Assembly: GCF_001050475.1 (NCBI RefSeq)
Contig: NZ_CP012034.1
Coordinates: 1,612,001-1,676,000 of the forward strand
Direction of reading: 5' to 3'
Origin: Companilactobacillus ginsenosidimutans
GTDB lineage: Bacteria > Bacillota > Bacilli > Lactobacillales > Lactobacillaceae
Length of the DNA: 64,000 nucleotides
This document shows positions 15,702 to 24,279 of the stretch, piece by piece. The position numbers and the translations under genes are program-made. Numbering within the stretch: the stretch's first letter is position 1; each line of letters starts with the position of its first letter. The notes under the pieces were generated by a model. The model saw only the letters and a list, made by a program, of their open reading frames with translations. It was not told where the DNA came from and did no database searches.

Positions 15702-17912
15702 TTATTCAGATACTGATTGCAATTGGCTCTTACGCATGGTCAATTGAATTCTTTGACGATTTTCATCAACATCCATTACCCAAACATTTACGATATCACC
15801 AATTGTCACAACAGTACTTGGATCACTCACATAACGATCAGCTAGTTGAGAAATATGTACTAATCCATCCTGTTTAACCCCAATATCAACGAATGCACCA
15901 AAATCAACAACGTTGCGAACGGTGCCTTGAAGTTCCATTCCAGGTTTTAAGTCGGCCATGGTCAACACATCTTGACGAAGTAATGGTGCCGGCATACTGT
16001 CACGTAAGTCGCGACCAGGTTTACTTAGCCCAGCAACAATATCGGTCAAAGTTTCTTCCCCAATATCAAGTTCAGATGACCAGTCCTTAATATCCAACTG
16101 CTTTAATTGGTTCTGTAATTCGACAGTTCCAATTTCATCTGGAGTCACACCTAATTCCTTTAGTAATTTTCTAGTTGCTGGATAACTTTCAGGATGAATA
16201 TCAGTATTGTCTAATGGATCCGATCCAGCAATAATTCTTAGGAATCCTACGGCTTGTTGATATGCCTTAGGACCTAATCGAGGAACTGATTTTAGTGACT
16301 TTCGATCATCAAAAGAACCATTTTCATTACGATACTTCACGACATTTTGTGCAGTTGTCGAAGTCAGTCCAGAAATATGCGTCAATAATTCTGGACTAGC
16401 AGTATTTACGTTAACTCCAACTTGGTTTACTGCAGTTTCCACTACCCTATCCAATTGTGAGTCCAATGATTTTTCAGGCACATCGTGTTGGTATTGTCCG
16501 ACACCAATAGACTTTGGATCAACCTTAATCAATTCAGCTAGAGGGTCTTGTAGACGTCGTCCAATACTGATTGCTGACCTTTCTTCAACGTGAAGTTTAG
16601 GGAATTCGGCACGAGCATTATCGCTGGCAGAATAGACTGAAGCTCCCGCCTCATTTACAATCACATAGTACACAGGATAGTCCATAGTCTTCAAAATTGA
16701 ACTAACGAATTCCTCAGATTCACGACTGGCTGTTCCGTTACCAATAGCAATCATTTGCACATGATATTGCTCTAATAATTGTTTAAATTCGACTTTTGCT
16801 TCTGCACGTTTTTCGTCATTAGCCGGTTTATGAGGATAAATCACTTGCTTAGTCAAAAATTGACCATTAGCATCCATAATTGCCAGCTTACAACCAGTAC
16901 GATATGCAGGATCAAATCCCATCACAACTTTCCCCTTCAAAGGAGATTGCATTAAGAGATGATACAAGTTTTTTCCAAAAATTTGAATTGCGTGAGTACT
17001 AGCAACATCAGATAGCTTCTTGCGCAATTCACGCTCAATCGCAGGGCCTAAAAATCGTTTGTAAGCATCAATATATGCAAATTCAATTTTATCAACCGCT
17101 GGACCCATATGCGAACCAATCAATTTGTCTTGTTCGTGACGTAAAATCGGATCTGAATCGATAATAATTCCGGCCGTTAATACTTTCTCATGTTCACCAC
17201 GATTAATGGCCAAAACACGATAAGGTGGTATTTCCTTCAAACTCTGAGAAAAATCATAATATGTTTCATAAACTTGTTGCTCATCCAAGTCACGACCATG
17301 AGTCTTAACCTTGCTGGTAAGCTGACCATTTTTCCAAGTATATTCACGAATCCATTCACGAAAGTCCGCCCGATCACCAAATTTTTCAGCAAGAATTTCA
17401 TTAACACCAGCCCAAACAGCCTCCAGATCCGGTAAATCTTTATCAGCAGAGATGAAGGTCTTTGCCTTCTCATCAAGTCCGACATTAGGAAAAGTTAATA
17501 ACCATTTAGCCAAAGGCTCAAGACCAGCTTCACGAGCAATGGTAGCCTTAGTACGTCTTTTCTGCTTATAAGGCAAGTATAAATCCTCAACCTGTTGCAA
17601 GACAGTAGCATGTTCCAATTGCTGTTGAAGAGCAGGAGTCAACTCACCCTGCTCCTTAATAAGTTTCAAAACATCCTGGCGACGTTGATTCAATTTCATC
17701 AAACGATTAGCCTCATCCTCAATATCACGAATAGCAACCTCATCAAGAGTCCCCGTCCGTTCCTTACGATAACGAGCAATAAAAGGCACAGTATTACCTT
17801 CATCCAGCAAACTTAAAACAGCTCGAATCTGCCCAACTCCATACTGACTCAATTGGAGATGAACAGGCCCAGCCAATTCCGACATACCATTTTCAACTTG
17901 TTTAGTAACCAT
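15702..17912 (-). CDS. tex: Tex-family RNA-binding protein
   Basis: 736-residue cytoplasmic protein. Order of regions: N-terminal helical Tex domain, a YqgF/RuvC-like RNase-H fold around residues 320-450 (VVMGFDPAYRTGCKLA, AIGNGTASRESE), helix-hairpin-helix repeats near 490-560, and a C-terminal S1 RNA-binding domain (residues about 650-722; DFGAFVDIGVKQDGLVHISQL). Tex is implicated in transcription and RNA processing, but its precise role in lactobacilli is unknown. Start ATG 17912 follows GGAGG at five bases; ATGs upstream overlap that site. It is monocistronic. Confidence 0.95.
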   Translation of the reverse strand: MVTKQVENGMSELAGPVHLQLSQYGVGQIRAVLSLLDEGNTVPFIARYRKERTGTLDEVAIRDIEDEANRLMKLNQRRQDVLKLIKEQGELTPALQQQLEHATVLQQVEDLYLPYKQKRRTKATIAREAGLEPLAKWLLTFPNVGLDEKAKTFISADKDLPDLEAVWAGVNEILAEKFGDRADFREWIREYTWKNGQLTSKVKTHGRDLDEQQVYETYYDFSQSLKEIPPYRVLAINRGEHEKVLTAGIIIDSDPILRHEQDKLIGSHMGPAVDKIEFAYIDAYKRFLGPAIERELRKKLSDVASTHAIQIFGKNLYHLLMQSPLKGKVVMGFDPAYRTGCKLAIMDANGQFLTKQVIYPHKPANDEKRAEAKVEFKQLLEQYHVQMIAIGNGTASRESEEFVSSILKTMDYPVYYVIVNEAGASVYSASDNARAEFPKLHVEERSAISIGRRLQDPLAELIKVDPKSIGVGQYQHDVPEKSLDSQLDRVVETAVNQVGVNVNTASPELLTHISGLTSTTAQNVVKYRNENGSFDDRKSLKSVPRLGPKAYQQAVGFLRIIAGSDPLDNTDIHPESYPATRKLLKELGVTPDEIGTVELQNQLKQLDIKDWSSELDIGEETLTDIVAGLSKPGRDLRDSMPAPLLRQDVLTMADLKPGMELQGTVRNVVDFGAFVDIGVKQDGLVHISQLADRYVSDPSTVVTIGDIVNVWVMDVDENRQRIQLTMRKSQLQSVSE

Positions 17913-17944
17913 AAATTCCTCCATCATCACAACTTATTAACTAA

Positions 17945-17969
17945 AAAGTACACAAATTTCATGTACTTT
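17945..17969 (-). promoter_or_regulatory. Hairpin in the tex leader
   Basis: Perfect 8-bp inverted repeat AAAGTACA / TGTACTTT with a 9-base loop, about 35 bases before the tex start. On the minus strand it is followed by five T, so it could be a weak attenuator. Evidence is structural only. Confidence 0.35.
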
Positions 17970-18028
17970 AGGTGTAAATGCGCAATGAAAATTATATCAT
18001 GTTCTATTTAAAAATCCGAAAATAACAA

Positions 18029-18064
18029 AAAGTCATCAAGAAATTAATCTCAATGACTTTTAAG
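18029..18064. terminator. Hairpin upstream of tex related to its terminator
   Basis: AAAAGTCAT and ATGACTTTT flank TCAAGAAATTAATCTC. The loop region is nearly identical to that of the tex terminator at 15638. In the plus direction a T-run follows only partly. It may be a duplicated terminator for an element that once ended here. Confidence 0.4.
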
Positions 18065-18184
18065 TAATATATGTAATTGTGTATGGTTAAGGGTTAGTGA
18101 TTTTTCAAATAAAATATATATGTACAAAACCAAATATCATGAATCAAATTTGATGTCCAATTTATTATAGAAAATCTAGTCGTA

Positions 18185-18344
18185 GGAGCTGAAAATATTC
18201 TTGGCTGTGAAGGTGGTGTTATAGCTTTAGCCATTACAGCACCGGGCGAGTTTGGAGACTTACCGATTTATGGTAAGGCTTCAAACCGAGGTCCGAGACC
18301 TTGGCTCGGGCCGGTCCGCACAGCCATGAATATTTCTCAGCTCC
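18185..18344 (+). repeat. Structured palindromic element, copy 2
   Basis: 160-base imperfect palindrome between tex and the GH3 gene. The outer stem pairs GGAGCTGA with TCAGCTCC, then AATATTC with GAATATT, and GGCTGTG with CACAGCC. Hairpin B is at 18212-18243. Hairpin A is at 18251-18285: TTTGGAG, A, CTTACC, 7-nt loop, GGTAAG, G, CTTCAAA, the same 35-nt geometry and A/G mismatch as copy 1 but with a different inner stem. A 7-base linker GGGCGAG separates B and A. The rest of the 485-base gap shows no gene. Confidence 0.8.
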
Positions 18345-18397
18345 GAAGACGGCATATTTATCCAGCACAAAACTTTTCCTGAGGAGGAATAAAAAAC

Positions 18398-21256
18398 CTA
18401 CCAGTTCAAACCATTAGCAGACATGATAGAATCCACGTCAGATGGAGTTAATGACTTAGCCTGTAAGTTATTCTTCTGAGCAAATGTATAAGCCTGCATA
18501 ATAGTACCCAATACACGTGCAGCAGATTTTTGCAAATCACCCAATGCCAACTTGTTACCGTCAGCAGAATTTGTGGCAGCAATTTGCAATGCTTCTTGAG
18601 TACCACCAGGCATGATCAGATCATTACCAGCGCGCATCAATGAAGCAGGATCTGACAAACTCTTTAAGTTATACCAGTCTGTCATAACAGTACCTTTGAA
18701 ACCCCATTCGCCACGTAGAATGTTAGTTAACAAGTCGTAGTTTGCGGCATTGTAAGTACCATTTACGAGATTATATGATGACATTACGTACTCAGGTTGT
18801 GCATCTTTGATGACAGTTTCAAAGCCTTTAAGATAAATTTCTCTCATGGCTTGTTCACCGATTTCGTCATCCATTGTTTGACGCTTTGTTTCTTGGTTAT
18901 TAGCGAAGAAGTGTTTAATAGTTGTACCGACGCCAGGATTTGATTGAACACCCTTTGTCATAGCGGTTGCACTAACTCCGGCAATAAGTGGATCTTCTGA
19001 ATAGTATTCGAAGTTACGTCCATTTAATGGATCTCTGTGGATATTCATACCAGGAGCTAACCAAGTATCTACTCCGAACTCTTTCATTTCTTTACCAACG
19101 GCATCTCCGACTTGATACATCATTTCGGGATCCCATGCTTGAGCAAGCAAAGTTCCAATAGGCCATGCTGTGGCGTATTGATATCTTGTTTGACCATTAG
19201 TAGTTGTTTCTGGTGTTAAACGAAGTCCAGCAGGACCATCGGAATTAACTGAAACTGGAACTCCTCTATTAATTAGTTGATCTGTTGTTTGACCAGCTGC
19301 GCCAGGAACTTGTGTTGCAGCACTACCAATAATTGATAATACTTTTGATGAATCAGAATCACTACTGTCGCCGTTTAGCATAGTATCAACACCACCACTC
19401 ATCATGTTGTATGTTGAAGCTAATTGTTTGGCAGTCATTACTAAATTACCATTAACGATTTGTGAAAGTTGTTTTGTTGAAAGACTAGCAATGAATTGAT
19501 CCATTGTAATCTGGCCATCATAAACATCTTTCAAGCTTGAACCGCTAATTCCGTTGATTGAAAGAATGGTTTGATTCAAATCAGTTGTTGGCAATTTTGT
19601 AGTTGTGTTCTTGTTAACGATTGTTGTTACAGCGTTCTTGTCATAAGTTGAAGCATTATTTCCACGAACCATGTTCAATGAATTTGCGTTCAATTGGATA
19701 ACAGGAGCGTTACTTAATTCAGCAGCTTGCTTTGCAGGAACAAATGTATTGTCGCCGCCATGCAAAACTGTTGGATCAACAGCTGGAGGCATTTCTGATG
19801 AAAGTTGTTCTGTAGTTACCTTTGAAGATAAATTCAAAACGGCCGCAACATCAGTATTACGTGAGCTATCACCAACTCTGACAATATATTGACCAGGGTC
19901 GAGAATATAGCTACTTGTAGCTGTATCATAACTAGCCATGTTGTAAAGTGGGAATGACATTGTCAAAGTTTGGCTTTGACCAGGTGCCAACTCATCTGTC
20001 TTAGCATATGCAGCCAAGTTTTGGAAAGCTTTATCAACAGAGCCTTTTGGTGCTGAATAATATTCTTGGACAACTTGACGTCCAGAATACTTGTCACCAG
20101 TATTTGTAACAGTAACTTTAGTTACTAAGTTGTTACCTTTTACAGCAACAGAATCAGTCTTAGTAGCAAATGTTGTATACGAAAGTCCATAACCGAATTC
20201 ATAATGCGGCGTTACGTTGTATGTATCGAAGTAACGATATCCAACATAAATACCTTCGTTATAAGCTTCTTTATCAGAGTTACCGTCATTGTCAGCAAAT
20301 GTTGCTGAACTAGGATAATCTGAATAGTTATTGGCCCATGTATCAACTAATTTACCAGAAGGTGTAACCTTGCCACTCAAAATATCAGCAACAGCGGTAC
20401 CAGTATTTTGTCCAGCTTGGGAAACTAGTAATACACTATCCAATCCAGGAATTTGGTCGATAAATTTAGTATCGATTTGACCACCAACATTTAGCAATAA
20501 AATACTTTGCTTGTAGTTAGCAGCAACATTCTTGATATTATTGAATTCAGCATTGGTAATCTCGTAATCGCCTTTAGTATCAGTACGATCTGTACCTTCA
20601 CCAGCATTACGTGATAGAACGTAAATACCTACATCAGCAGGATCATTATCAAATGTAGCTTGAGAAATTTGTTTATCGGCATAATTAAATGTTCCCATCA
20701 TAGGATGAGCTTTTGTAAAAGCAGCATTTTGCTCATCATAATCTTTAGCAGTAGCAGTTAAATAGTCGTCAGTTGTGACATCATAGCCAGCATCTTTCAA
20801 GCCATCCCAAATGTTAATCACTTTTCTAGGATTGACATTACCTGAACCAGTTCCTCCTTTCACCGTTCCATAAGCACCTGCACCATACAATGCAACCGTA
20901 TCGTCAGTTGAAATTGGTAAAGTTTGATTCTTGTTTTGCAACAGAACCATACCATCTTCAGCGGCGGAAGTTGATAATTGCGAATTTGCAATTTCAGTTT
21001 CATTTGGATCAGGACTAGTTGTTGCTGAATCGTCAGATGAAGTTGTCTTGTTAGCATTTACCTCGTTGCTAGCTGACGCACTAGTTGAAACAGCTTCAGA
21101 AGTCTGTGCATTTGCTTGAGAAACATTAGTTTCTGAAACTTCAGAGTCAGAAGTTGTAGCGGCCGAAGCATTACCTAAGTATGTGTAGAAACCTACAAAT
21201 AGTAACGCAATAATGCTCGTCAAAACTACAACAATCCTCTTCTGTTTTTTATCCAT
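18398..21256 (-). CDS. Secreted glycoside hydrolase family 3, permuted domain order
   Basis: 952-residue beta-glucosidase-like enzyme with an N-terminal signal or membrane anchor (KKQKRIVVVLTSIIALLFVGF) and a Ser/Thr/Ala-rich linker to about residue 90. The domain order is reversed relative to BglX: the GH3 C-terminal domain comes first (EDGMVLLQNKNQTLP, GGTGSGNVNP), then a fibronectin-III-like domain (residues about 360-480), then the catalytic (beta/alpha)8 domain (DGPAGLRL, LAPGMNIHRDP, TIKHFFANNQE). The nucleophile should be Asp860 in VMTDWYN. Some rumen-bacterial GH3 enzymes share this order. It releases glucose or other sugars from exopolymers or plant glycosides. Expression is controlled by the cre sites at 21279-21306. 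Confidence 0.88.
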   Translation of the reverse strand: MDKKQKRIVVVLTSIIALLFVGFYTYLGNASAATTSDSEVSETNVSQANAQTSEAVSTSASASNEVNANKTTSSDDSATTSPDPNETEIANSQLSTSAAEDGMVLLQNKNQTLPISTDDTVALYGAGAYGTVKGGTGSGNVNPRKVINIWDGLKDAGYDVTTDDYLTATAKDYDEQNAAFTKAHPMMGTFNYADKQISQATFDNDPADVGIYVLSRNAGEGTDRTDTKGDYEITNAEFNNIKNVAANYKQSILLLNVGGQIDTKFIDQIPGLDSVLLVSQAGQNTGTAVADILSGKVTPSGKLVDTWANNYSDYPSSATFADNDGNSDKEAYNEGIYVGYRYFDTYNVTPHYEFGYGLSYTTFATKTDSVAVKGNNLVTKVTVTNTGDKYSGRQVVQEYYSAPKGSVDKAFQNLAAYAKTDELAPGQSQTLTMSFPLYNMASYDTATSSYILDPGQYIVRVGDSSRNTDVAAVLNLSSKVTTEQLSSEMPPAVDPTVLHGGDNTFVPAKQAAELSNAPVIQLNANSLNMVRGNNASTYDKNAVTTIVNKNTTTKLPTTDLNQTILSINGISGSSLKDVYDGQITMDQFIASLSTKQLSQIVNGNLVMTAKQLASTYNMMSGGVDTMLNGDSSDSDSSKVLSIIGSAATQVPGAAGQTTDQLINRGVPVSVNSDGPAGLRLTPETTTNGQTRYQYATAWPIGTLLAQAWDPEMMYQVGDAVGKEMKEFGVDTWLAPGMNIHRDPLNGRNFEYYSEDPLIAGVSATAMTKGVQSNPGVGTTIKHFFANNQETKRQTMDDEIGEQAMREIYLKGFETVIKDAQPEYVMSSYNLVNGTYNAANYDLLTNILRGEWGFKGTVMTDWYNLKSLSDPASLMRAGNDLIMPGGTQEALQIAATNSADGNKLALGDLQKSAARVLGTIMQAYTFAQKNNLQAKSLTPSDVDSIMSANGLNW

Positions 21257-21278
21257 CCAATCACCCCTATACCTATAA

Positions 21279-21306
21279 TTGAAACGTTTTCATGAAAACG
21301 CTATCA
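21279..21306 (-). promoter_or_regulatory. Two adjacent cre sites upstream of the GH3 gene
   Basis: TGAAAACGCTATCA at 21293-21306 matches the cre consensus at all 14 positions. Adjacent TTGAAACGTTTTCA at 21279-21292 is a second, imperfect cre read on the other strand. They lie 23-50 bases before the ATG and should give strong CcpA repression. Confidence 0.8.
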
Positions 21307-21398
21307 CGGTGATTATTATATCGCTATCATTTCATTTATGTAATGATAAATTTGACGATATTATCATTTTATATATCATTTGCTTGCTATAATATAAT

Positions 21399-21427
21399 AA
21401 AAAGCCTCAGGCTATAGGTCTAAGGCT
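21399..21427 (-). terminator. Terminator of the Nudix gene
   Basis: On the minus strand AGCCTTAG...CTGAGGCTTTTTATT forms an imperfect stem with a T-run, beginning nine bases past the stop. Confidence 0.65.
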
Positions 21428-21435
21428 AAATTATT

Positions 21436-22068
21436 CTAGTCAAAAATTGTTTGCCAATTTGAATTTTCATGAGAATTGAAAGCCATCTCAATATCTTCTG
21501 GTAAGTTACGGTTCAAAGAAAGTTTCAACTTTAAAGCATCTTCTAATGAAAAGTATTTGGCATCACTGGTTTCGGAGTTATCAACCGCATCCAAATGATC
21601 ATTATCCGGTACACATTCAATAAAGTGCTTGTAAATATAGCTCAGGTTCTTCTGTTCGTACGCATGTTTCTGAATATCGCGAACAGCAATCAAACGTTTG
21701 GGAGTGACGTGGATATTTGCCTCCTCGCGAATTTCTTTAATTGCTATTTCACTTGCGGAGTATCCAATATCAGCCCAGCCACCAGGAATTGACCAAGTAT
21801 CACTCATTTTTTCATGAACCATGAGCAATTCGCTTTTTTGGTTAAAGGTAATAGCACGAACGTCAACTTTTGGTGTCACATATCCATTATCTGAATCAAA
21901 AAACACATCAATTTGTTTCTCATTTCCATTAGTCAGCTGCAGAGTTAATTTTTTGGAGATGTCCTTCAACTGCTCATAACGCTCTTTGTCAAAAACGTCT
22001 TTGGTATAGTGCAAACCAGATTGAGATATAGCTTCTAGTTGCATAATAAGTAACTTGAGATTATCCAT
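21436..22068 (-). CDS. Nudix hydrolase
   Basis: 210-residue cytoplasmic hydrolase of nucleoside-diphosphate-linked substrates. The Nudix box runs from GWADIGYSASE to AIKEIREEANI, with the REEAN core intact. The first 60 residues form the small helical N-terminal domain found in a group of Nudix proteins from Firmicutes, often annotated as ADP-ribose pyrophosphatase. The exact substrate is unknown. The ATG at 22068 follows AGGAGACACCC; the longer frame to 22098 lacks a site. It follows the unknown protein gene after 64 bp with an intervening terminator. Confidence 0.85.
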   Translation of the reverse strand: MDNLKLLIMQLEAISQSGLHYTKDVFDKERYEQLKDISKKLTLQLTNGNEKQIDVFFDSDNGYVTPKVDVRAITFNQKSELLMVHEKMSDTWSIPGGWADIGYSASEIAIKEIREEANIHVTPKRLIAVRDIQKHAYEQKNLSYIYKHFIECVPDNDHLDAVDNSETSDAKYFSLEDALKLKLSLNRNLPEDIEMAFNSHENSNWQTIFD

Positions 22069-22098
22069 TGGGTGTCTCCTATGATTTAATTTATACAA

Positions 22099-22128
22099 TA
22101 AAAGCCTTAGTTTAAACTAGGGCTTTTT
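22099..22128 (-). terminator. Terminator between unknown and Nudix genes
   Basis: AAAGCCTTAGTTT / AAACTAGGGCTTT imperfect hairpin with T-runs on both strands. Confidence 0.7.
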
Positions 22129-22132
22129 CTAT

Positions 22133-22594
22133 CTAATATTCACCTTTGATAACAAAGAATGAGCCACGAATCGTACCAGCCAATTTCGATTTTTGGTGCG
22201 CAAATTTGAACTTGCCTTCAAACTCTTTGGGAACTTCCATTCCATCTGAAAGTTTGAATCCAACAGCTCTTTTTCCACCGTCTTCGACCGCGTACATAAT
22301 GTTTACAGCCAGTCCGTTTTCGTAAAAGACATAGGCAAACTTAATACCATCTTCCTCAAAGTGAGTAACTTCTAGTGGCTTATACGGAAATTTCATATCA
22401 CGTTCTGACAAGATTTTCTCAATCCCAGGAAGTGTCTCTGGATCTTCTTCCGGCGTGTATGTAACAAATTCATGCTTAAATTTATTCCAGTAATAACGAG
22501 CTTCATTGGCACGCAACCCCGCCAAAGACTCGGAAACCGGTGAGCTTTCTAAACCTACGGTTGATACATCTTTAAAATCCACTTTATATGACAT
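22133..22594 (-). CDS. Conserved-looking protein of unknown function
   Basis: 153-residue soluble protein, not recognised. It is acidic, without signal peptide or membrane segment. The N-terminal half is predicted helical (SLAGLRANEARYYWNKFKHEF) and the C-terminal half looks like beta strands (IKFAYVFYENGLAVNIMYAV, GTIRGSFFVIKGEY). It has its own terminator and a good GAGGA site before ATG, so it is probably a real monocistronic gene. No function is proposed. Confidence 0.7.
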   Translation of the reverse strand: MSYKVDFKDVSTVGLESSPVSESLAGLRANEARYYWNKFKHEFVTYTPEEDPETLPGIEKILSERDMKFPYKPLEVTHFEEDGIKFAYVFYENGLAVNIMYAVEDGGKRAVGFKLSDGMEVPKEFEGKFKFAHQKSKLAGTIRGSFFVIKGEY

Positions 22595-22639
22595 AGCTTT
22601 TCCTCGATATTAAATTATTGAACTAATCATAGCACTAAC

Positions 22640-22675
22640 AAAAAATCCCTCAACTACAAAATTGAGGGATTTTAT
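22640..22675 (-). terminator. Terminator of the low-complexity surface protein gene
   Basis: AAAAATCCCTCAA / TTGAGGGATTTT with an 8-base loop; T-run on the minus strand. Confidence 0.85.
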
Positions 22676-22722
22676 TTATCTATTATTTATTTTCGGATAC
22701 TGAGGAGGATACGAAAAATAAA

Positions 22723-23757
22723 TTAACCATTGTAAATAACATCATTAGCGTTTACATATTCGTTAGTCGAAACACGATAGAATGTGTCACCAGTGTTGTT
22801 ATTAATTCTAACAATATCTGTGAACCAGTCTGTATTTGGTGCTAATGAACGGCTTTGTAGTTGGCCAACTTGGTCATAAAGTGATGTTAAATCCTTAGTA
22901 GTTACAGTACTGTTGATTTCGTTGTTTGTGTAGTTAGCATTTGAAACAACGGGAGTACTTGTTTCTTCATCAGCATTGTCTGGATCAGGAATCAAATCAC
23001 TCTTACCAGTAACTAAACCATAAGCACCACCGACAGCGTTATCAACTAAGTCTAATGGTTGAAGAACCTTCATAACGCCTGAAGCCAAAGGTCCAACTAG
23101 TGGAATTTGACCAACTCCATCGATAACTTTGTTTTGAATGTTTTTAACGAAGTTTCCACCTTTGTTAGTAGTTGATTTAATCAAACCAGTAGCACCGGCA
23201 ACAACGTTTCCAATGATTGGAGTTTGCTCAGCATTCTTGATTATAGTATCAACAGAATCAACATCAGTTGTTGGGTTTGATGTGCCAGCAGGTGCTGTTG
23301 TTGTGTCATATGCATTAGTTGCAGAAGCTTCAACATTAGAATCAGCAGTTGCAGTTGCTTGTGTATTAGCAACTGTAGCGGAGTCCGATTCAGCAACGGC
23401 GGCTGTTGGTGCAGTTGCAGCTGTTCCGGCAGTTGCAGCTGTTCCAGCTGTTGGTGCAGTAGCGGCTGTTCCGGCAGTTGCGGCAGTTCCTGCTGTGGCG
23501 TTTGTAGTTGCAGCGGCATCGTCAGTAGTTGCAGAAGTTGTATCTGTAGTAGCTGGTGTTAATTCAGCAGCTGGAATAACAACTTGTGAAGCATCTGCAG
23601 TTGTAGCAGTAGCATCTGTAGCAGCAACTTGGGCAGTAGCAGGTGTAGTGTCTGTGTCAGTAGTAGCGGCATCAGCGTTACCTTGAACAGCAGCAACACC
23701 TGTTAAAGTCATAGCAATAGCAAATGTTGATGATAATAGAACTTTCTTATATGTCAT
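22723..23757 (-). CDS. Secreted Ala/Thr-rich surface protein with SLAP-like C-terminus
   Basis: 344 residues. It has a signal peptide (residues 1-32, cleavage near ADAAT), a long Ala/Thr low-complexity region to about residue 165 including AGTAATAPT-type repeats, and a glycine-rich hydrophobic middle (IIGNVVAGATGLI, VGPLASGVMKVL). The C-terminal module contains FYRVSTNEYVNANDVIYNG. The same RVSTNE module ends the 638-residue protein at 30582 and resembles the SLAP/S-layer-associated cell wall-binding domain. It probably binds the cell wall non-covalently. There is no LPXTG. Function unknown. Confidence 0.78.
   Translation of the reverse strand: MTYKKVLLSSTFAIAMTLTGVAAVQGNADAATTDTDTTPATAQVAATDATATTADASQVVIPAAELTPATTDTTSATTDDAAATTNATAGTAATAGTAATAPTAGTAATAGTAATAPTAAVAESDSATVANTQATATADSNVEASATNAYDTTTAPAGTSNPTTDVDSVDTIIKNAEQTPIIGNVVAGATGLIKSTTNKGGNFVKNIQNKVIDGVGQIPLVGPLASGVMKVLQPLDLVDNAVGGAYGLVTGKSDLIPDPDNADEETSTPVVSNANYTNNEINSTVTTKDLTSLYDQVGQLQSRSLAPNTDWFTDIVRINNNTGDTFYRVSTNEYVNANDVIYNG
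23402..23491. repeat. Two tandem 45-bp coding repeats
   Basis: Copies at 23402-23446 and 23447-23491 start GCTGTTGGTGCAGT and differ at a few positions. Each is built from shorter 9-15 bp Ala/Thr/Pro-encoding units, so the array could change length by slippage in frame. Confidence 0.85.
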
Positions 23758-24059
23758 AAAAAATCCCCTTTTCCCTAATTAAAATTGCTTGCAGCTCTGT
23801 CTTATGAATAGTTTGCTGACAGCGCTAACAAATTAAATTAATTATACAACATTTTAAAGGAAAAAGATTAAGGATTTTTTAAAAAGCATAAATATTTTGG
23901 TTTATAAAATAAAAATTTATCCGTTGATTTTTGGGTAAAAAAAAGACCACTTGGTTGTGTGGCCTTTAGGATGGTTATGTTTCGTGGTGATGAGGAGCTT
24001 GAGAGAAATGTTATTGAAGGAAGGGAAATATATTTATTTCTAAAAATTAGAATAGTTAA
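23758..24059. other. Gene-free leader of the surface protein gene
   Basis: AT-rich region holding the promoter and leader of the surface protein gene. A short hairpin, AAAG.CCAC / GTGG.CTTT at about 23941-23969, is a possible terminator. No open frame with a binding site is seen; together with 24060-24279 this makes a 522-base gap. Confidence 0.5.
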
Positions 24060-24273
24060 GTGCTGGTTCGATGGATGCCAAATTCCCCTCCGCTGTTTGC
24101 TCCTGGGAATTTGCTTTGCTATCGATTCATTGGGTAACCGTTCTATTTTTATAGTGGAAACGAGTTCCGGAAGCCAAATGCCTCCGCTTAGCTACGAGCA
24201 TCGATGGATGCACAAACCGCATCAATCGCTCCTCTAGGCTATGCTCAGCATTTTAACGGCTTCCTCCACTCTC
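24060..24273. repeat. GC-richer structured intergenic element, different type
   Basis: Contains CAAATTCCC / GGGAATTTG (24079-24112) and a long stem-loop pairing GGAAGCC with GGCTTCC and AAATGC with GCATTT, enclosing GAGCATCGATGGATGC / GCATCAATCGCTC. The undecamer TCGATGGATGC occurs twice. It lacks the 35-nt hairpin of the other structured elements. No coding potential. Confidence 0.5.
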
Positions 24274-24279
24274 TTTTCT

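Noticed and set aside
23402-23491. CRISPR-like array
   Set aside because: The two adjacent 45-bp units have no spacers and encode Ala/Thr/Pro repeats.
23138-23686. 182-codon plus-strand frame opposite the Ala/Thr-rich protein gene
   Set aside because: Mirror of a low-complexity repeat on the minus strand, which has signal peptide, binding site and terminator.
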